NCBI GenBank assembly: GCA_018894105.1
Contig: CM032117.1
Span: 49,572,503-49,636,502 of the forward strand
Source: Jacaranda mimosifolia
Lineage: Eukaryota > Streptophyta > Magnoliopsida > Lamiales > Bignoniaceae
Direction: 5' to 3'
DNA: 64,000 nt
A program made the translations under genes and the position numbers. Position 1 is the stretch's first letter. Each line of letters opens with the position of its first letter. The notes beneath the pieces are model-generated. The model had not been told where the DNA came from, searched no databases, and was given only the letters and a program-made list of their open reading frames with translations. Shown in pieces: positions 23,249 to 35,798 of this stretch.

Positions 23249-24517
23249 TGTTAACCTCTTGATGATTTACATTGTTTTGATTATGACAAAATTACATTTC
23301 CAAAATTATGTACTGAAAGCATGCAATCGAATTATGAATATCTTTTCATATTATCTGCTGGAATCTATCTATGTGCTAGAATTTGCTTTCCATAATTAAA
23401 AGATCTCTTGAAGATTCTAGCCTTATTCACATCTTTATAACTTAGAAGAGAAATCATATCTTGCTGTAAGCATTGATATATCCACGATTTATGGTATTAC
23501 TACATGTTTACTTAAATATGTTGTTTACTTATATGATTCCAACAGACACTTACCTAAATAAAAGTTTATAGCCGTTGGATATGGGCATATATATGAAAAT
23601 ATGCAGCATTGTTAAGTGTGAATCATTTAGTCAGGAAAAGATCTTTATTAAGTGTCTTGAGGAGTTTTGTGATACTCTCATACACGTTCTGTGCTTAATT
23701 GTTGCTAATTCTTTAATCTATGTGTGTTTTTGAGGAGCCTTATGGTGAAGAAGGTCAAGGGGAGCTTGCCTTTGACAGACCTTGGGGAGATGAGAACAAG
23801 GTAGTTTGTGTCTCGAAAGACCTAGTGGTGAAGAGGAATGAAAGTCATACCTATTCTCGAGAGGCCTCATGAAGAGAACTAATCGGCGCTTGGTTGCTCT
23901 AAGAACCTCTAGGTGAAGAAACCAGTGGAGCGATACTGTTTGGAATCATTTACAGTATTCTGGGTTTCGATCTGGAAGGAGAGTCTAGAACTTTCCGTAC
24001 GGAGTGATAGCACCTTGTGCAATAATCCACAGAGGTTGTGTAAGTGAAAATAGCAAAAGTTCCTTTAGACCTGTTCACAAAGCAGCTGGTTTTGCAGTGC
24101 TCTGGAATCTGCAATTCTGATTTAGCTCTTTACGAAGAGCTGGTTTTCACCCTACTAGGGTGTTTTTGATCCTTATACTTTCATTCTGTCAAATTTTTAT
24201 ATTTAGCTGTAAAGCATTCTCGCATATTTTGATTTGATAGGTTCAAAATCCTAAGTAAAAGCTTAGGTAGAGGAGTAGACTTGCTAAACCTCTATAAATA
24301 CCAGTGTTCATTAACTTCTATTTTTACTTCTTATTAGTCACTGGTCTAACTGATTGTTTAATTGGTATTTACAAAAATTAATTAGTAACTAAAGTAGTTT
24401 TCTACAAAAGACTTAAACCATTTTGAAAGGCCAAAAAACCTTTTAGTGATTAACTTCCGCTGTGTTAAAATCTCTCAAGCCTAATTCACCGCCATCTTAG
24501 GCATATAATCACTCTCA
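23249..24517 (+). repeat. 5' LTR of the SIRE-like element
   Basis: 1269 bp, starts TGTTAACCTCTTGATG and ends ACTCTCA. It aligns along its length with 31402-32684 with scattered substitutions and small indels. Confidence 0.9.
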
Positions 24518-24519
24518 AT

Positions 24520-24531
24520 TGGCATCATAGC
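24520..24531 (+). promoter_or_regulatory. Primer binding site (initiator-Met tRNA type)
   Basis: TGGCATCATAGC, two bases after the 5' LTR. It differs at two positions from TGGTATCAGAGC, the usual plant initiator-Met primer site seen intact at 41584-41595. Confidence 0.75.
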
Positions 24532-24539
24532 TGAGTTCT

Positions 24540-26130
24540 CTATATTGTGATGTAACTACACGAGTAAAACCGTATGCAAGAATATATAATTGTCCTGAAT
24601 TTTGATTTGTGGGACGTGGTCAGTGAAGGGCCAACGGTTCCAACAACATTAGTTGGCGGACAACAAGTTCCAAAGGAGCGACGATAATTTACCAATGATG
24701 ATAAAAAGGCCATCTTAATGAATACGAGGGCCAAATATATTTGTCATGCACTCTCAACAAATGGAGTTCAATCGAGTCAGTACATGTGCCACAACAAAGC
24801 AAATGTGGGTAATGTTGCAAGTAAACCTATAAAGGTGCCAGTCAGGTTTGGCAAGAGAGGATTGCTTTTCTCATTCACAAGCATGAAATATTCCAAATGA
24901 AACTTGATGAAATCATAAGTCATATGTATGCATGCTTCATGGAAATTATAAATCCTATGTTGGCACGTAGTAGAACCATGAATGATGATAAGCAAGTTTG
25001 AAAGATTCTTAAATTGCTTCCTAAGGAATGGGCGTCTAAATTAGCTGCTATTCAGGAAACTCATGATCTTAGTAGGATGACCATAGGTGAACTAATTGGA
25101 CCTCTCACTTCCCATGAGATGACGGTGCTAAATAAAGATGAAGGTTTGGAACAAAAACAAAAAAAAAAAAACATACTGCTTTTAATACAAGTCATGATTT
25201 CGATTTAGAACTTCAAGAAGATCTTGATGAGGATCAGGTTGAGGATTAAATCATTCTGATTTCTTGGAGATTTAAACAACTGATGAACCTCAAAATAAAA
25301 TTTTGGAACAATAGATCAAAATCGAAAAAGCCAGTCCAAAAATACAAAGCATCGAGCCACGTCGCTGCTACCAATGTAATGAAATCGGACACATAAAACC
25401 AGATTATCCCCAACTAAGGAAAAATGTAAAACAAGCCAAAGCTAGGGTGATGGCAACTATATGAGATGATTCCGATGGTGAACAATTTGATAATGAAGAG
25501 AATTACTTCATAGTAAATCAAGCAAGTACCTCTTCATGTTCTGATTATGATTCCAGTGATGAAACTGACATTGAAGAGGATGTGCGAAAATTGCTTAAGT
25601 TTTATGAAATTCGTGTCAAAATGCTTGTTGATAAAAATAAAGCTTTGCAAGATAAAGTGGAATATTTGAAGGAAGAATTGGAAAAAGCTCATAAAGATAA
25701 ATTTGAAATGCAAATGGATAAAAATAGAAACTCTTGATGCTGAATATAAAAAGAAAATGAATGATTGGCTCACTAAAGAAAATAACTCATTGAAAAAATA
25801 AATTAAGAATATGAGTCATGAAATCAAAGAAAAAATGGTTGTTGAAGAATGTTGTCATGTGAGGGATAATCTAGGGGAATGTTCCACAATTGTTAAACAC
25901 ACACAGATGCCTATTCAACCTAGATATAACACTAAAAGGGTCAAAGATTCAGAAACCGCATGAATTAAAAAAATACCAAATTGGTTTCAATAACTTCCAA
26001 AATGAATTTTAAAATAGCTCGAAAAACCTACTTTGCTTGTGGAAAATCTGGTCATATCAATTATAGATGTCCAATTGAAAAACTCATTGGCACCAAGTTT
26101 AATTGGGGTAAGAAAATTATCTGCCGCTAA
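24540..26130 (+). pseudogene. gag of the SIRE-like element, broken
   Basis: Frame pieces include DLWDVVSEGP, NDDKKAILMNTRAKY and, at about 25010-25140, LLPKEWASKLAAIQETHDLS with ELIGPLTSHEM, typical of plant copia Gag (UBN2-type). A zinc knuckle at about 25366-25410 reads CYQCNEIGHIKPDYP: its last cysteine is replaced by tyrosine. A second at about 26028-26073 (YFACGKSGHINYRC) has lost its first cysteine. Multiple frameshifts and stops separate the pieces, so no Gag can be made. Confidence 0.8.
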
Positions 26131-29100
26131 CCATAAAAGATCCAACATAGTTTGGGGACCTAAAATAAACTAATTGCTTTCAGGTTCATGCCAAGGAATA
26201 TTCCCAAAAACAGAAGTGATACTTGGATAGCGGATGTTCCAGGCATATAATAGCAGATGCGTCCATGTTCCTTAAACTTAACAATTATTCTACAGGAAAT
26301 GTTCTTTATACAAACAATACAAAATGACGCATAATAGGTAAAGGTACCATTGGTAAGCAAACTGGTACTACTATGATAATATATGGTTTTTTGAGGGCCT
26401 TAAACATAACTTACTTAGTATCAGTCAACTATTCGATGGAGGTTATGAGGTTAAATTCCATCATTCTCATTGTGTTATTAAGCAAAATGAGAAACTGGTT
26501 TTTAGCTGCAACCAGGGATAGAAATGTTTATTGTATAACCCTTGATGATTTAACCTACAAAATGTGGAGTGTTTAGTTATTTTAGATGAATGTTGGAAAT
26601 GACATAGGATATTGGGACACGTAAACATAGAGCTTGAATCTTATTTCACAGAGAAAGATCTTGTCAAAGGAGTACCAAAGTTAAATTTCTCTAAGGACAA
26701 GATATGTGATGCATGCCAAAAGGGAAAGTAAATCCAAACATCCTTTATCGAAGAATGAGGTTACAACTTCCAGGCCATTGGAACTTTTACATATTGACCT
26801 ATTTTAGCTAATGAAATTCTCTGCCTTCGGAGGTAAAAGATATGTGTTTGTCATAGTAGATTATTATATTCGTTTTGTGTGGATTCTGGGGCTTATAAAA
26901 ATAATGCTCTAAATGCTTTCATTATTCTCTCTAAAAGACTTTAAAATGAAAAGGGTTATTTCATTAAGAAAATTCAAAGTGACCATGGAACTAAGTTTGA
27001 TGAAATAAACTTTACTCTATTTTGTGAAAAATATGGTTACATTCATGATTTTTCTGCTCTTAAGACTCCCCAACACAATGGGGTAGTTGAAAAGAAAAAT
27101 CGAATTTTGCAAGAAGTTGCTAGAATCATACTTAATGAATATGATAATCCAAAATCCTTTTGGGGTGAAGCCGTGAATACAGCTCGTTATGTTTCAAATT
27201 ATCTTTTCCTAAGACCACTTTTGGGAAAAACCCCATATGACTTATGGTATGGTAAAGTCTCAAATATTTCTTATTGCTGTCTTTGGTTGTAAATGTTATA
27301 TTCTTAATGATAGAGACTATTTGACAAAGTTTGATTCCAAAGTTGAAGAAGCTATCTTTATTGGTTACTCAATGCATAGTAAAGCCTATTGTATATTTAA
27401 CAAGAGGAAAAGAACAGTTTAAGAATCCATACATGTTATGTTTGATGAGACTAACCTATCATGTGCCAAGGAAATCTTGAGCAAAGAAATTGCAGGATTC
27501 GAAGAACTAATCAAGATTCCAAACCCTAAGCCATTAGCATGAAACTAAGAGGAACATGAATCATTTAAGGAAACAAGTCCCATTATTGAAACTAATTCCA
27601 GTGAGTCAGTGTAAAGAACTAAACAAAGAACTAGAGAGTTTAAACATACTTTTAATCACCTTACTGACATAATCATTGGAGATCCTCAAGCTAGAATAAT
27701 TACCAGATCTAAAGCCAAACAAGTTCCACCAAATGTGAATCCAATTATGCTCTCATTCAATGATTAAACCTAAAGATGTCAAAGAAGTACTAAAAGATCC
27801 ATTCTAGATTGAAGTAATAAAGGAAGAACTGATTCAGTTTGGAAAGAATGAAGTGCGGAAGCTGGTAGAACAACCATTAGACCATCTAGTTATTGGTACC
27901 ATGTGGGTGTTCATAAATAAGCTAGATGAAACCGGTAAAGTTACCCGGAATAAAGCCAGATTGGTAGCAAAAGGCTACAGGCAATAAGAGGGTATTGACT
28001 ATGATGAAACATTTGCTCGAGTTACAAGATTAGAATTGATTAGAATACTTCTTGCCTTTGCTTTTCATAAACCATTTATGCTCTATCAAATGGATGAAAA
28101 AGTGTTTTTCTAAACGGGTTCATAAAAGAAGAAGTTTTTGTTGAGCAACCTTCTAGTTTCGAAATCAAAATTTTCCTTGTAATGTTATTAAACTAACAAA
28201 GGCTTTATATGGAATAAAACAAGCCCCTAGGGCTTGGTATGATAGATTGAGTAATTTTCTCATAAATAATGATTTTTCTATTAGAATCTTAGATACTACA
28301 CTTTTTACTAAGCACCAAGAAAATGGTTCCCTTATTGTTCAAATTGATGTCAATAACATCATTTTTGGTGCTACTAATAATATGCTTTTTTGAGAGTTTG
28401 TTGAGAAAATGAAATAGGAATTTGAGATAAGCTTAATGAGAGAGCTTAACATTTTCTTGGGACTTCAAGTAAAGCAAGCTCAGAAAGGGACATTCTTCTC
28501 GCAAGAAAAATATACAATGAAGCTTCTAAAGAAGTTCGAAATGAGTGAATGCAACACTGCAACCACTCCCATGAGTACAAGTACCAGACTGAAACTTGAT
28601 GAAGACGATAAAAGTGTAGACGAGAAAATATATAGAGGTATGATTGGTAGTTTACTTTATTTAACTGCAAGCCGTCTAAATATTATGTTCTCAACATGCT
28701 TATCTGCTAGGTTCCAGTTTGACCCAAAGAAATCCCATTTAAATGCTATTAAAAAAATACTAAGATATCTTAAGAGAACATCTAACTATGACTTATGGTA
28801 TCCACATTTTGAATCTTTTAATTTCATTAGCTATTCTGATGTGGATTATGCTGGCTGTAAGATAGACAGGAAAAGTACCAGTAGTGGTTGTCAATTACTG
28901 GAAAACTGCCTGGTTTCATGGTGCAGTAAAAAGTAGAGCGTAGTTGAATTATCCACAACCTAGACAGAATACATGATCTTGGGGAATTGCGGCACCTGGG
29001 TATTATGGATCAAGCATATTTTATATGCTTTTGGTATTAATGTGCCTTGTGTGCCCATCTTATGTGATAATTCAAGTGCTATTAGCATCTCTAAAAATCC

Positions 29101-29240
29101 AGTCTTGCATTCACACACAAAACACATTGAAATTAAATATAATTTATTGTGTGATCATTTAAATAAAGGAGATATATCAATTAATTTTGTTTCGATCTAC
29201 TGAAAATCAACTTGCAGATATTTTCACTAAGGCATTGGAA
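26131..29240 (+). pseudogene. pol of the SIRE-like element: protease, integrase, RT, RNase H, broken
   Basis: Order of motifs: protease DSGCSRH at 26226-26246, just after a stop; integrase zinc finger HRILGH...CDAC at about 26605-26725; integrase acids in HIDLF (about 26795), SDHGTKFD (about 26980) and NGVVEKKN (about 27080); RT from about 27860 with KARLVAKGYRQ; and RNase H at about 28830-29180 (YAGCKIDRKSTSSG, HTKHIEIKYNLLCDH). The RT catalytic box, normally YVDD, reads DVNN near 28350. Stops and frameshifts occur in every domain. The longest remaining frame is 28436-28936. Dead. Confidence 0.88.
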
Positions 29241-29565
29241 GAAAGAAAATTTATTAATATAAGGAATAAATTGGGAATAAGATCCAAATTTGATTTGGAG
29301 AACAAATAAATCATGCTTAAATTCAACAATTATTCTCTTTTTTGAAAACCAACCAACATTATGCACAACTAACCTTCCCACTACCATTATTATTTCCAAA
29401 ATTTTTGGCCATTATGAAAACCAACTGATTCTATTTCCAAAAATTCAATTTCAAATTTTCTTTTAAGTCTTAACTAATTCTGCTTCTTCTTCACGCTTAA
29501 ACCCTTCTTCACAGCCAAAACTCCTCTCACTTGGTTTTTCCTCAAAACTATCTATTTTTTTCAAA
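29241..29565. other. Spacer between RNase H and the extra ORF
   Basis: AT-rich non-coding internal sequence of the copia element; no motif recognised. Confidence 0.5.
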
Positions 29566-30985
29566 ATGCCAAAAAGAGGAAGCTCTCATGTTGTTGGGCC
29601 TTCTTCCTCAAAGAAAAAGAAGCCTTCTTCTTTGTTCTCTAGACTCACTCCCCTCGAAGTGTCCAAAGGTCCTTTTATGCTACAATGATATAATGACTCT
29701 ATCTCTAATGATGAAAAATCTTCCTTCTTTGATAAACCTAAGTTTTTAGGCTTTGAGAAACCTGGTATTACGGACACCTCCATGGGTTGTCTTGGAAAAC
29801 CAAGCGGTTCAAATGAGGGCTTGTTAAGCTCTAAATTTTATGTTTCAGTCAATCCTAAAGAAATTACCAACTGGAAATTTGGTAAGGTTTCCTCATCTCT
29901 TAAATTTCACTCTACTGAAGCCGAAAAATGTTTTTGTAAAAAATTTTCAGCCTAAAACTTAAATAGAGGCATGGTGGTTAATTTTGATTCTCTGCTAAAA
30001 TCTCTTGCCATTGATCTTGTGTGCAATCTAAAATGGGACAATTTTATGAAAATGGATGAAAGGTTCAATCAATACCTTGTGAAGTTATTTTACTCCAATT
30101 TTACCTTTATTGAGTCTGAACATGATGTTTCAATTGAATCTTATGTATTTGGAAAAAGAATTGTGATATCTCTGTCAAAACTGAACTTTTTGCTTGATTT
30201 TTCTGATGATGGTACTAAGTTTTTTAGTTTTGGAGACTTGTCTGATGCTGACATTTCCTATGATGAAATCACCAATCTACTTTGGGGTGGTAAACAATAT
30301 ACTTTGTCTGGTGGGGCTGCCTTAAACAAGTTAAAAATTGAACATACTTTGCTTCATAAAATGCTCAGTTGTATTATTTTCTCCTCTCCAGTATCTAATG
30401 GTTGTCATTCTACTGAACTAAATTCCATGAGTCTCTATGTGATGGTTAAGGCTATTAGACAAGAGCTGATCAATATTGGCTTTAAAAGCCTGAAATACAT
30501 GGTTTACTATTTCTCTTATCGAGCATAAAATCTTCCCCACTCTATGATCCTTACTTATATTTTTAAGCATGAGGGGAAGCATGATCATAAAATATTAGAC
30601 CTTGCTAACCTTAGAAAAATGAAGATCCACTATACTAAGAATGATGGATGGTTTAGGGGTGTTGGTAGAACCCCTAGCAGTATCAAGCTTTATCCCCGTA
30701 TATCCAAAAAAACCAGTGGTTGTTAGCTTAGAATCTAAAGAATCCAACCCAAGTCGAACCACTCATATTAAAACACCAGAAAGGGCTCAGGGGAAAGCTT
30801 ATAAGAGGCTTGAAGCTAAGGTGGATGATCTCAGTAAAGTTGTGGAGATTCTTGCAGGAAGATTGAAGACTCTTATTGACTCAATGGATTGCAAACTAAA
30901 GCGACTTTTTCACAAATCTAGTCATAACCGTGTTAGCATTATTCAGCTGAAGGAGAAAGTTAAAGCTCATTTGAATGCTTCGTAG
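29566..30985 (+). pseudogene. Extra ORF after pol in the SIRE-like element (envelope-like / plant-transposon-protein type)
   Basis: One reading frame starts at ATG 29566 with a basic Ser/Lys-rich head (MPKRGSSHVVGPSSSKKKK). It has in-frame stops near 29687 (TGA), 29951 (TAA) and 30526 (TAA), and continues to about 30650. The core (29971-30528) has the pattern LKWDNFMKMDERFNQYLVKL followed by FYSNF and SYVFGKRIVISLSKLNFLL, resembling the putative plant transposon / envelope-like domain found in SIRE-type elements. After a frameshift at about 30650-30720 the last 80 residues look coiled-coil (KRLEAKVDDLSKVVEILAG). No membrane segment is obvious, so an envelope role is only a label for the class. 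Non-functional. Confidence 0.65.
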
Positions 30986-31389
30986 GTTCTTTTTGATGAT
31001 GAAGGGGAAGAATAGTGAAAATTTTGAAAATTGAAACCTTTTGAAACATTTATCTATCTGTTGCTGGAAACTTTTATCTGCCTACTAGAACTTATTTCTA
31101 TTACTAGACTTTTATATGTCTGGTTGGTGAAAAGTTTTATGGGCCTATAAACTTATTGTTCTAGATTATTAGCTTTTGATAATTAAGCCTGTTATATGAA
31201 TGAATTTAATTATCTAGTATTTGCTGGTATTTATTGCTTCTCTAGTTTCTTGAGTACATAGATAGGGGTAGCACAAGTTGCTCTTAGATTGCAATCAGAC
31301 AAGGGGATAACAAATTGGCAAAACTTGGCACATAGGCAGGGCAAGCTTAGGTGATATCCTTCCTCTCTATTCAAATTTTATTATCATTA

Positions 31390-31401
31390 AAAGGGGGAGA
31401 T
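31390..31401 (+). promoter_or_regulatory. Polypurine tract of the SIRE-like element
   Basis: AAAGGGGGAGAT directly before the 3' LTR, the usual plus-strand priming site. 30986-31389 before it is non-coding spacer. Confidence 0.8.
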
Positions 31402-32684
31402 TGTTAACCCCTTGATGATTTACATTATTTTGATGTGACAAAATTACATTTCTAAAATTACGTGTTGAAAGCATGTAATCGAATTATGAATATCTTTCCA
31501 TATTATCTGCTAGAATCTATTTATGCATTGGAATCTACTTTCCATAATTAAAGATCTCTTGAAGATTCTAACCTGATTCACATCTTTATAACTTATGAAA
31601 GAAATCATATGTTGTTGTAACCATTGATATATCCTCAATTTATGGTACTACTACATATTTACTTAAATATGTTGTTTACTTATTTGATTCCAACAGGCAA
31701 TTACCTAAATAAAAGTTTATAGCTATTGGATATGGGCATATAAATATGAAAATATGCAGCATTATTAAGTGTAATCACTTAGTCGGGGCAAAGATATTTG
31801 TTAAGTATCTTGAGGAGTTGTGTGATACACTCATATATGTTCTGTGCTTAAGTGTTGCTAATTCCTTACTCTACGTGTGTTTTCGAGGGTCTTGTGGTGA
31901 AGAAGGTTAAGGAGAGCTTGCTTTCAATAGACCTTGGGGAGACGAGCACAAAGAGGTTTATGTCTCAAAGGACTTAGTGGTGAAGAGGGACGGGGGTCAT
32001 ACATCCTCTCGAGGGACATCGTGAAGAGAACAAATGGGCCATTGGTTGCTCTAAGGACCTCTTGGTGGAGAAATCAGTATAGCGGTACTGTTTGGAATCT
32101 TCTGTAGTGTTTTGGATTTCGGTCTGGAAGAAGAGTTTAGAGCCTGCCGTATGAAATGGTAGCAACCCGTGCATCAACACAAAGGTTGTGTAAGTGAAAC
32201 TAGTAGAAGTTCCCCTGAACCTAATCACAAAGCAGCTGATTTCGCAGTGCTCTGGAATTTGTCTTATCCTGTCTGGGATTGTAGTTTAGCTCTTTGCAAA
32301 GAATTGGTTTTCACCTAGCTAGGGTGTTTGTGATCTTTATACTTTCATTTTGTAAAATTTTTTTACTTAACTGTAAGACATTCTCACATATTAATTGATT
32401 TGACAGGTTGAAAATTCTAAGTGAAAGTTTAGGTAGAGGAATAGGCCTACTGAATCTCTATAAATACTAGTGTTCATTTACTTGTGGTTTTACTACTTTA
32501 TTAATCACTGGTCTGACTGGTTATTTAATTGGTATATACAAAAACTAGTCAGTAACTAAAACAGTTTTTTGCAACATACTTAAATGATTTTGACGGGCCA
32601 AAAAGTCTTTGAGTGATTAACTTCCGCTAAATTAAAATCCCTTAGGCCTAATTCATCCCCCTCTTAGGCATATAATTAATCTCA
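31402..32684 (+). repeat. 3' LTR of the SIRE-like element
   Basis: 1283 bp, starts TGTTAACCCCTTGATG and ends TTAATCTCA, followed by the CGGAC duplication. It pairs with 23249-24517. Confidence 0.9.
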
Positions 32685-34690
32685 CGGACTTATTGTCAAC
32701 ATAAATTTACGTTGATCTTTCTTGTGGTTGGTGAAGTTTCAGCAATAAACTTCTAAGTCTAATTACATGACAAACACAAGAAGTTGTTGCCACATGCTTC
32801 GCTTAACAAGTGTATAAAGTCACAATTGATCGCTTTTTTTAAATTTTATGTAAAAATTGCATTTTTCATAAAGAAAGTAAGTCCGATAGTTCTTTTTTTA
32901 TGGTCTTTATCACCAGTCTAATCACTATGATAATAGCCAGAGTTTGAAATCTTGAGAAAATGAATACAAAATTGCATAGTGAAGTGTAGCTTTGACATAT
33001 CGAAGTTTCTTTTAATCACCTTTAAATGAGAAGTATTAGGGGCTTCGACATAGAAACTAACAAGTCCAACACCAAAAAGCATATCTGGTCTCTTGCATGT
33101 CAAGTGCCTCAAGCTTCCAACAAGACTTTTGAAATAACTTGGATTTATCTTTTGATCACCAACTCCATGTTTGGACAATTTGACTTCACATTCCATGTAG
33201 GTGTTAACTGTCTTGCAAGATTCCATCTCAAACTTCATATCTCTGATCTTGAGAAATAAATGTACTATCGTCTCTTTATTTCATCTCTATGCCAAGATAG
33301 TAGGACATTAACCCAATTAGGAGTGTAAATGGATATTAAACGGATTGGACATACTGTTTTCATCTTCTTATCCGATTAGCTCTTTGAATATTTGGATATG
33401 GATATGAATTTGAAGAATATTTAAACACGATATCCAAATTTATATCCATCGGATATCGATCAAATTTGTATATATTCGTATTTGATTATAATTATTTAAA
33501 TGCATCGATATTTGATTAAAATTGCCCATATTCAAACTATTTTTTTTGATATTCATATTCTATCAAAATTATATAGATGTCTGTTTACAAATATCCAAAT
33601 ATGTGAATCTATTGACCTATAACAAATATATATTTTTAATTAATAGAAGGAACTATACAATTTTATTAAAAAAGAAGCAATCAAATAAATAGCATAATTT
33701 ATGATTATTAGCGCTAATTAATATTAATAATGATGTTTAAGTATATTAATTATAAAGTCAACCAACATTAATAATGTTGATTAACTTCATTATTCAATTT
33801 TTTCTCCATATTACGATAATGTTTTAAATTTATTCTTTTTTCTTCCCAATTCTTCAATTATAATTTATATATATATGGATTATGAGATTTTTATTGAAAA
33901 TATAAATAATACATGACTTAATGAAAATATATTCAGAGTGGATATTAAATGGATTAGATGCGCATTTACCACATCTGTATTCATTTATAATTGAATATCT
34001 ATTAATCAAATACGGATAATATATGCTTTAAATGGATGCGGATAAATTTTTTATAAAAGGATATGAATGCAAATGATAAATGAATTTTCGAATATCCATA
34101 TGCAGCCCTAAACTCAATGTATATCATCTCAAATTCTCTTGCCATAGCTTGCTTGAATTCTGTAAACATCTTCAAACTATTTCCTATCAAAATTAAATTA
34201 TATCATCGATATATAGACAAACCATCAAAATATCAGCATTTCGATTTATTTTCATACAAAATGCATGCTCATGTGGACATTTGGAGAAGTCATTTACTTG
34301 CAAATATTTATTAATTCTACTATTCAAAACACGCGGCGATTGTTTCAATCCATAAATTTCAACTTCTCAGTTAAGTAACCTAAAGGTTGCTGAATGTCGA
34401 CTCCTTCCTCTAACTATCCATTCAAAGAAGCCGATTTCATATTCATTTGATGGATTTTCCAATAATTTTGTGCTACGGAATGGTTTCTAAACGTGCAACT
34501 GGAGCGATGTTACATCAACTAGCCTAGATACATGTGTAACAATTAATCATATTTTTTCCCTTTTGCTAGTACATGATAAACAAGATCATAGTCAAAATAC
34601 ATGAACCATCTAAACAATAATATTTTCATAAAATGCATGTACTGATGATTTAATATGTGCTTATCTAGATTAATGAATCCAATTTATTTT
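32685..34690 (-). mobile_element. Old Ty1/copia remnant, unit-B copy, right part
   Basis: Continuation of 22731-23248 after the nested element. On the minus strand it encodes RNase H and RT pieces (VGDQKINPSYFKSLVGSLRH, TCKRPDMLFGVGLVSFYVEA). Beyond the hAT-like insert (33318-34110) comes the RT core with CLYIDDIILIGNS at about 34180-34220 and an upstream KSASLNG-type motif at about 34400-34440. From about 34518 it runs into partial LTR sequence (to 34690). The region from gag to the start of RT is missing, so a deletion fused the RT to the 5' LTR. Many stops. Confidence 0.8.
33318..34110. mobile_element. hAT-like TIR element in the old copia RT, 793 bp
   Basis: The left end TAGGAGTGTAAATGGATATT and the right end on the other strand TAGGGCTGCATATGGATATT match at 16 of 20 positions. 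The flanks AACCCAAT (33310-33317) and AACTCAAT (34111-34118) match at 7 of 8 bases, a hAT-type 8-bp duplication. Removing the element rejoins the RT frame (FEM-IYIEL before, LMSYYLGIE after). Non-coding. Confidence 0.8.
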
Positions 34691-35798
34691 ATATAATTAA
34701 TTAGCCCATTAACATCACTCTCATATGCATAATTGTGAGGTTTTAGGCTTGAATCCTATCAAACCCTTAATATGTTGTATGTGTAAAAGAAAAGTATGAA
34801 GGCGGCCATTTGACTAATTGACACTAAAAAAATATGTGATTGGATGTAAGTAGTTTATTTTTAAAAACATTTTCATATACACATCTCTTGAGTTGTGTGA
34901 AATGATATAATTTAGTGCCATTTTGAATTGGATTAAACATAGAATGCACAAACATGGCACTAAATTTTCTGTGGTAGTAGTATTAAATGTCTACGGTTTT
35001 TGTTTTTGTAATATGAGGAAATAATGTTTAGTTTAGTTGTTTTTATTAAAAAATCTTGATAAACTACTGAAAGATGTAATGGTAAATGCTAAGAATTTTG
35101 GTGGAAAAGTGATAGTTTTTATTGGAGATTTTAGACAAGTATTACTAGCTGGTCAGAAGATGAAGGAAACAAAAACGGAGAGTAGAAAACAAAAAATGAC
35201 AAAGAAGAGAAGAATATTTAATTACATTTTGAGTGATGATAAACAACCATACACGGGATTCTTAATTAGCAATCATCTATACATTTACAATCTTTGTGTA
35301 AATATTTATTAATGTAAAAATAAGATGAGATTATTTAGTATCTTTTAAAATAAAAGTGTAACATAGTATGCTGTTGATATCTATACATAAAATATAAGAT
35401 GTTAGTTGCCCAAGTATAATATGCCATTTAGGGTAACATACGTACGTAATATGCATATCCTAATCACAAAGCACATTATAATTAAGTCCAAAACTATGAG
35501 GAAATACATTTCAATTTAATCCCAAGAGTAGTAGATTTCTTAAGGTAAAATCCAGGTCAAATGAGCAATTCTATAATCATAAGCAAAAAAGAGACACACG
35601 ATCATATTCTATCCTGTGTGTGCGAAAAATTATATAAAAAAAAAAAAAATTATAAAAAACAAAAAAAAAAAAAGGCTAACAAAAAAAACTATGTATTGAT
35701 GACAATTATTGACATGTCCAAGAAAATTATATGCAATTCCCTACCTACTAATTATTACTAGAAATAAAATAGATTTAAAAAAAAATCGTGAAGTAAAC
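34691..35798. other. Intergenic DNA before LEA_2 copy C
   Basis: Contains a Helitron-type helicase scrap (35037-35150). 35540-35798 resembles the 3' flank of copy D (52020-52289). Otherwise nothing recognised. Confidence 0.5.
35037..35150 (+). pseudogene. PIF1-like helicase fragment (Helitron-type)
   Basis: About 35 residues read LDKLLKDVMVNAKNFGGKVI followed by VFIGDFRQVL. GGKVIVFxGDFRQVLP is the Walker-B region of PIF1-like helicases found in plant Helitrons. The rest of the helicase is absent and the frame soon becomes lysine-rich noise. No Helitron ends were assigned around it. Confidence 0.65.

Larger units (their letters stand above)
23249..32684 (+). mobile_element. SIRE-like Ty1/copia retrotransposon, complete but degenerate, 9.4 kb
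   Basis: Two long LTRs (23249-24517 and 31402-32684) are flanked by an exact 5-bp duplication, CGGAC (23244-23248 and 32685-32689). The order is LTR, Met-type primer site, gag, protease, integrase, RT, RNase H, extra ORF, polypurine tract, LTR. Integrase before RT defines copia. The long LTRs and an extra ORF after RNase H point to the SIRE/Maximus lineage (inference). Every coding part carries stops or frameshifts and the LTRs differ at many positions, so the insertion is old and immobile. It sits inside the RNase H region of the older minus-strand copia remnant. Confidence 0.9.
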
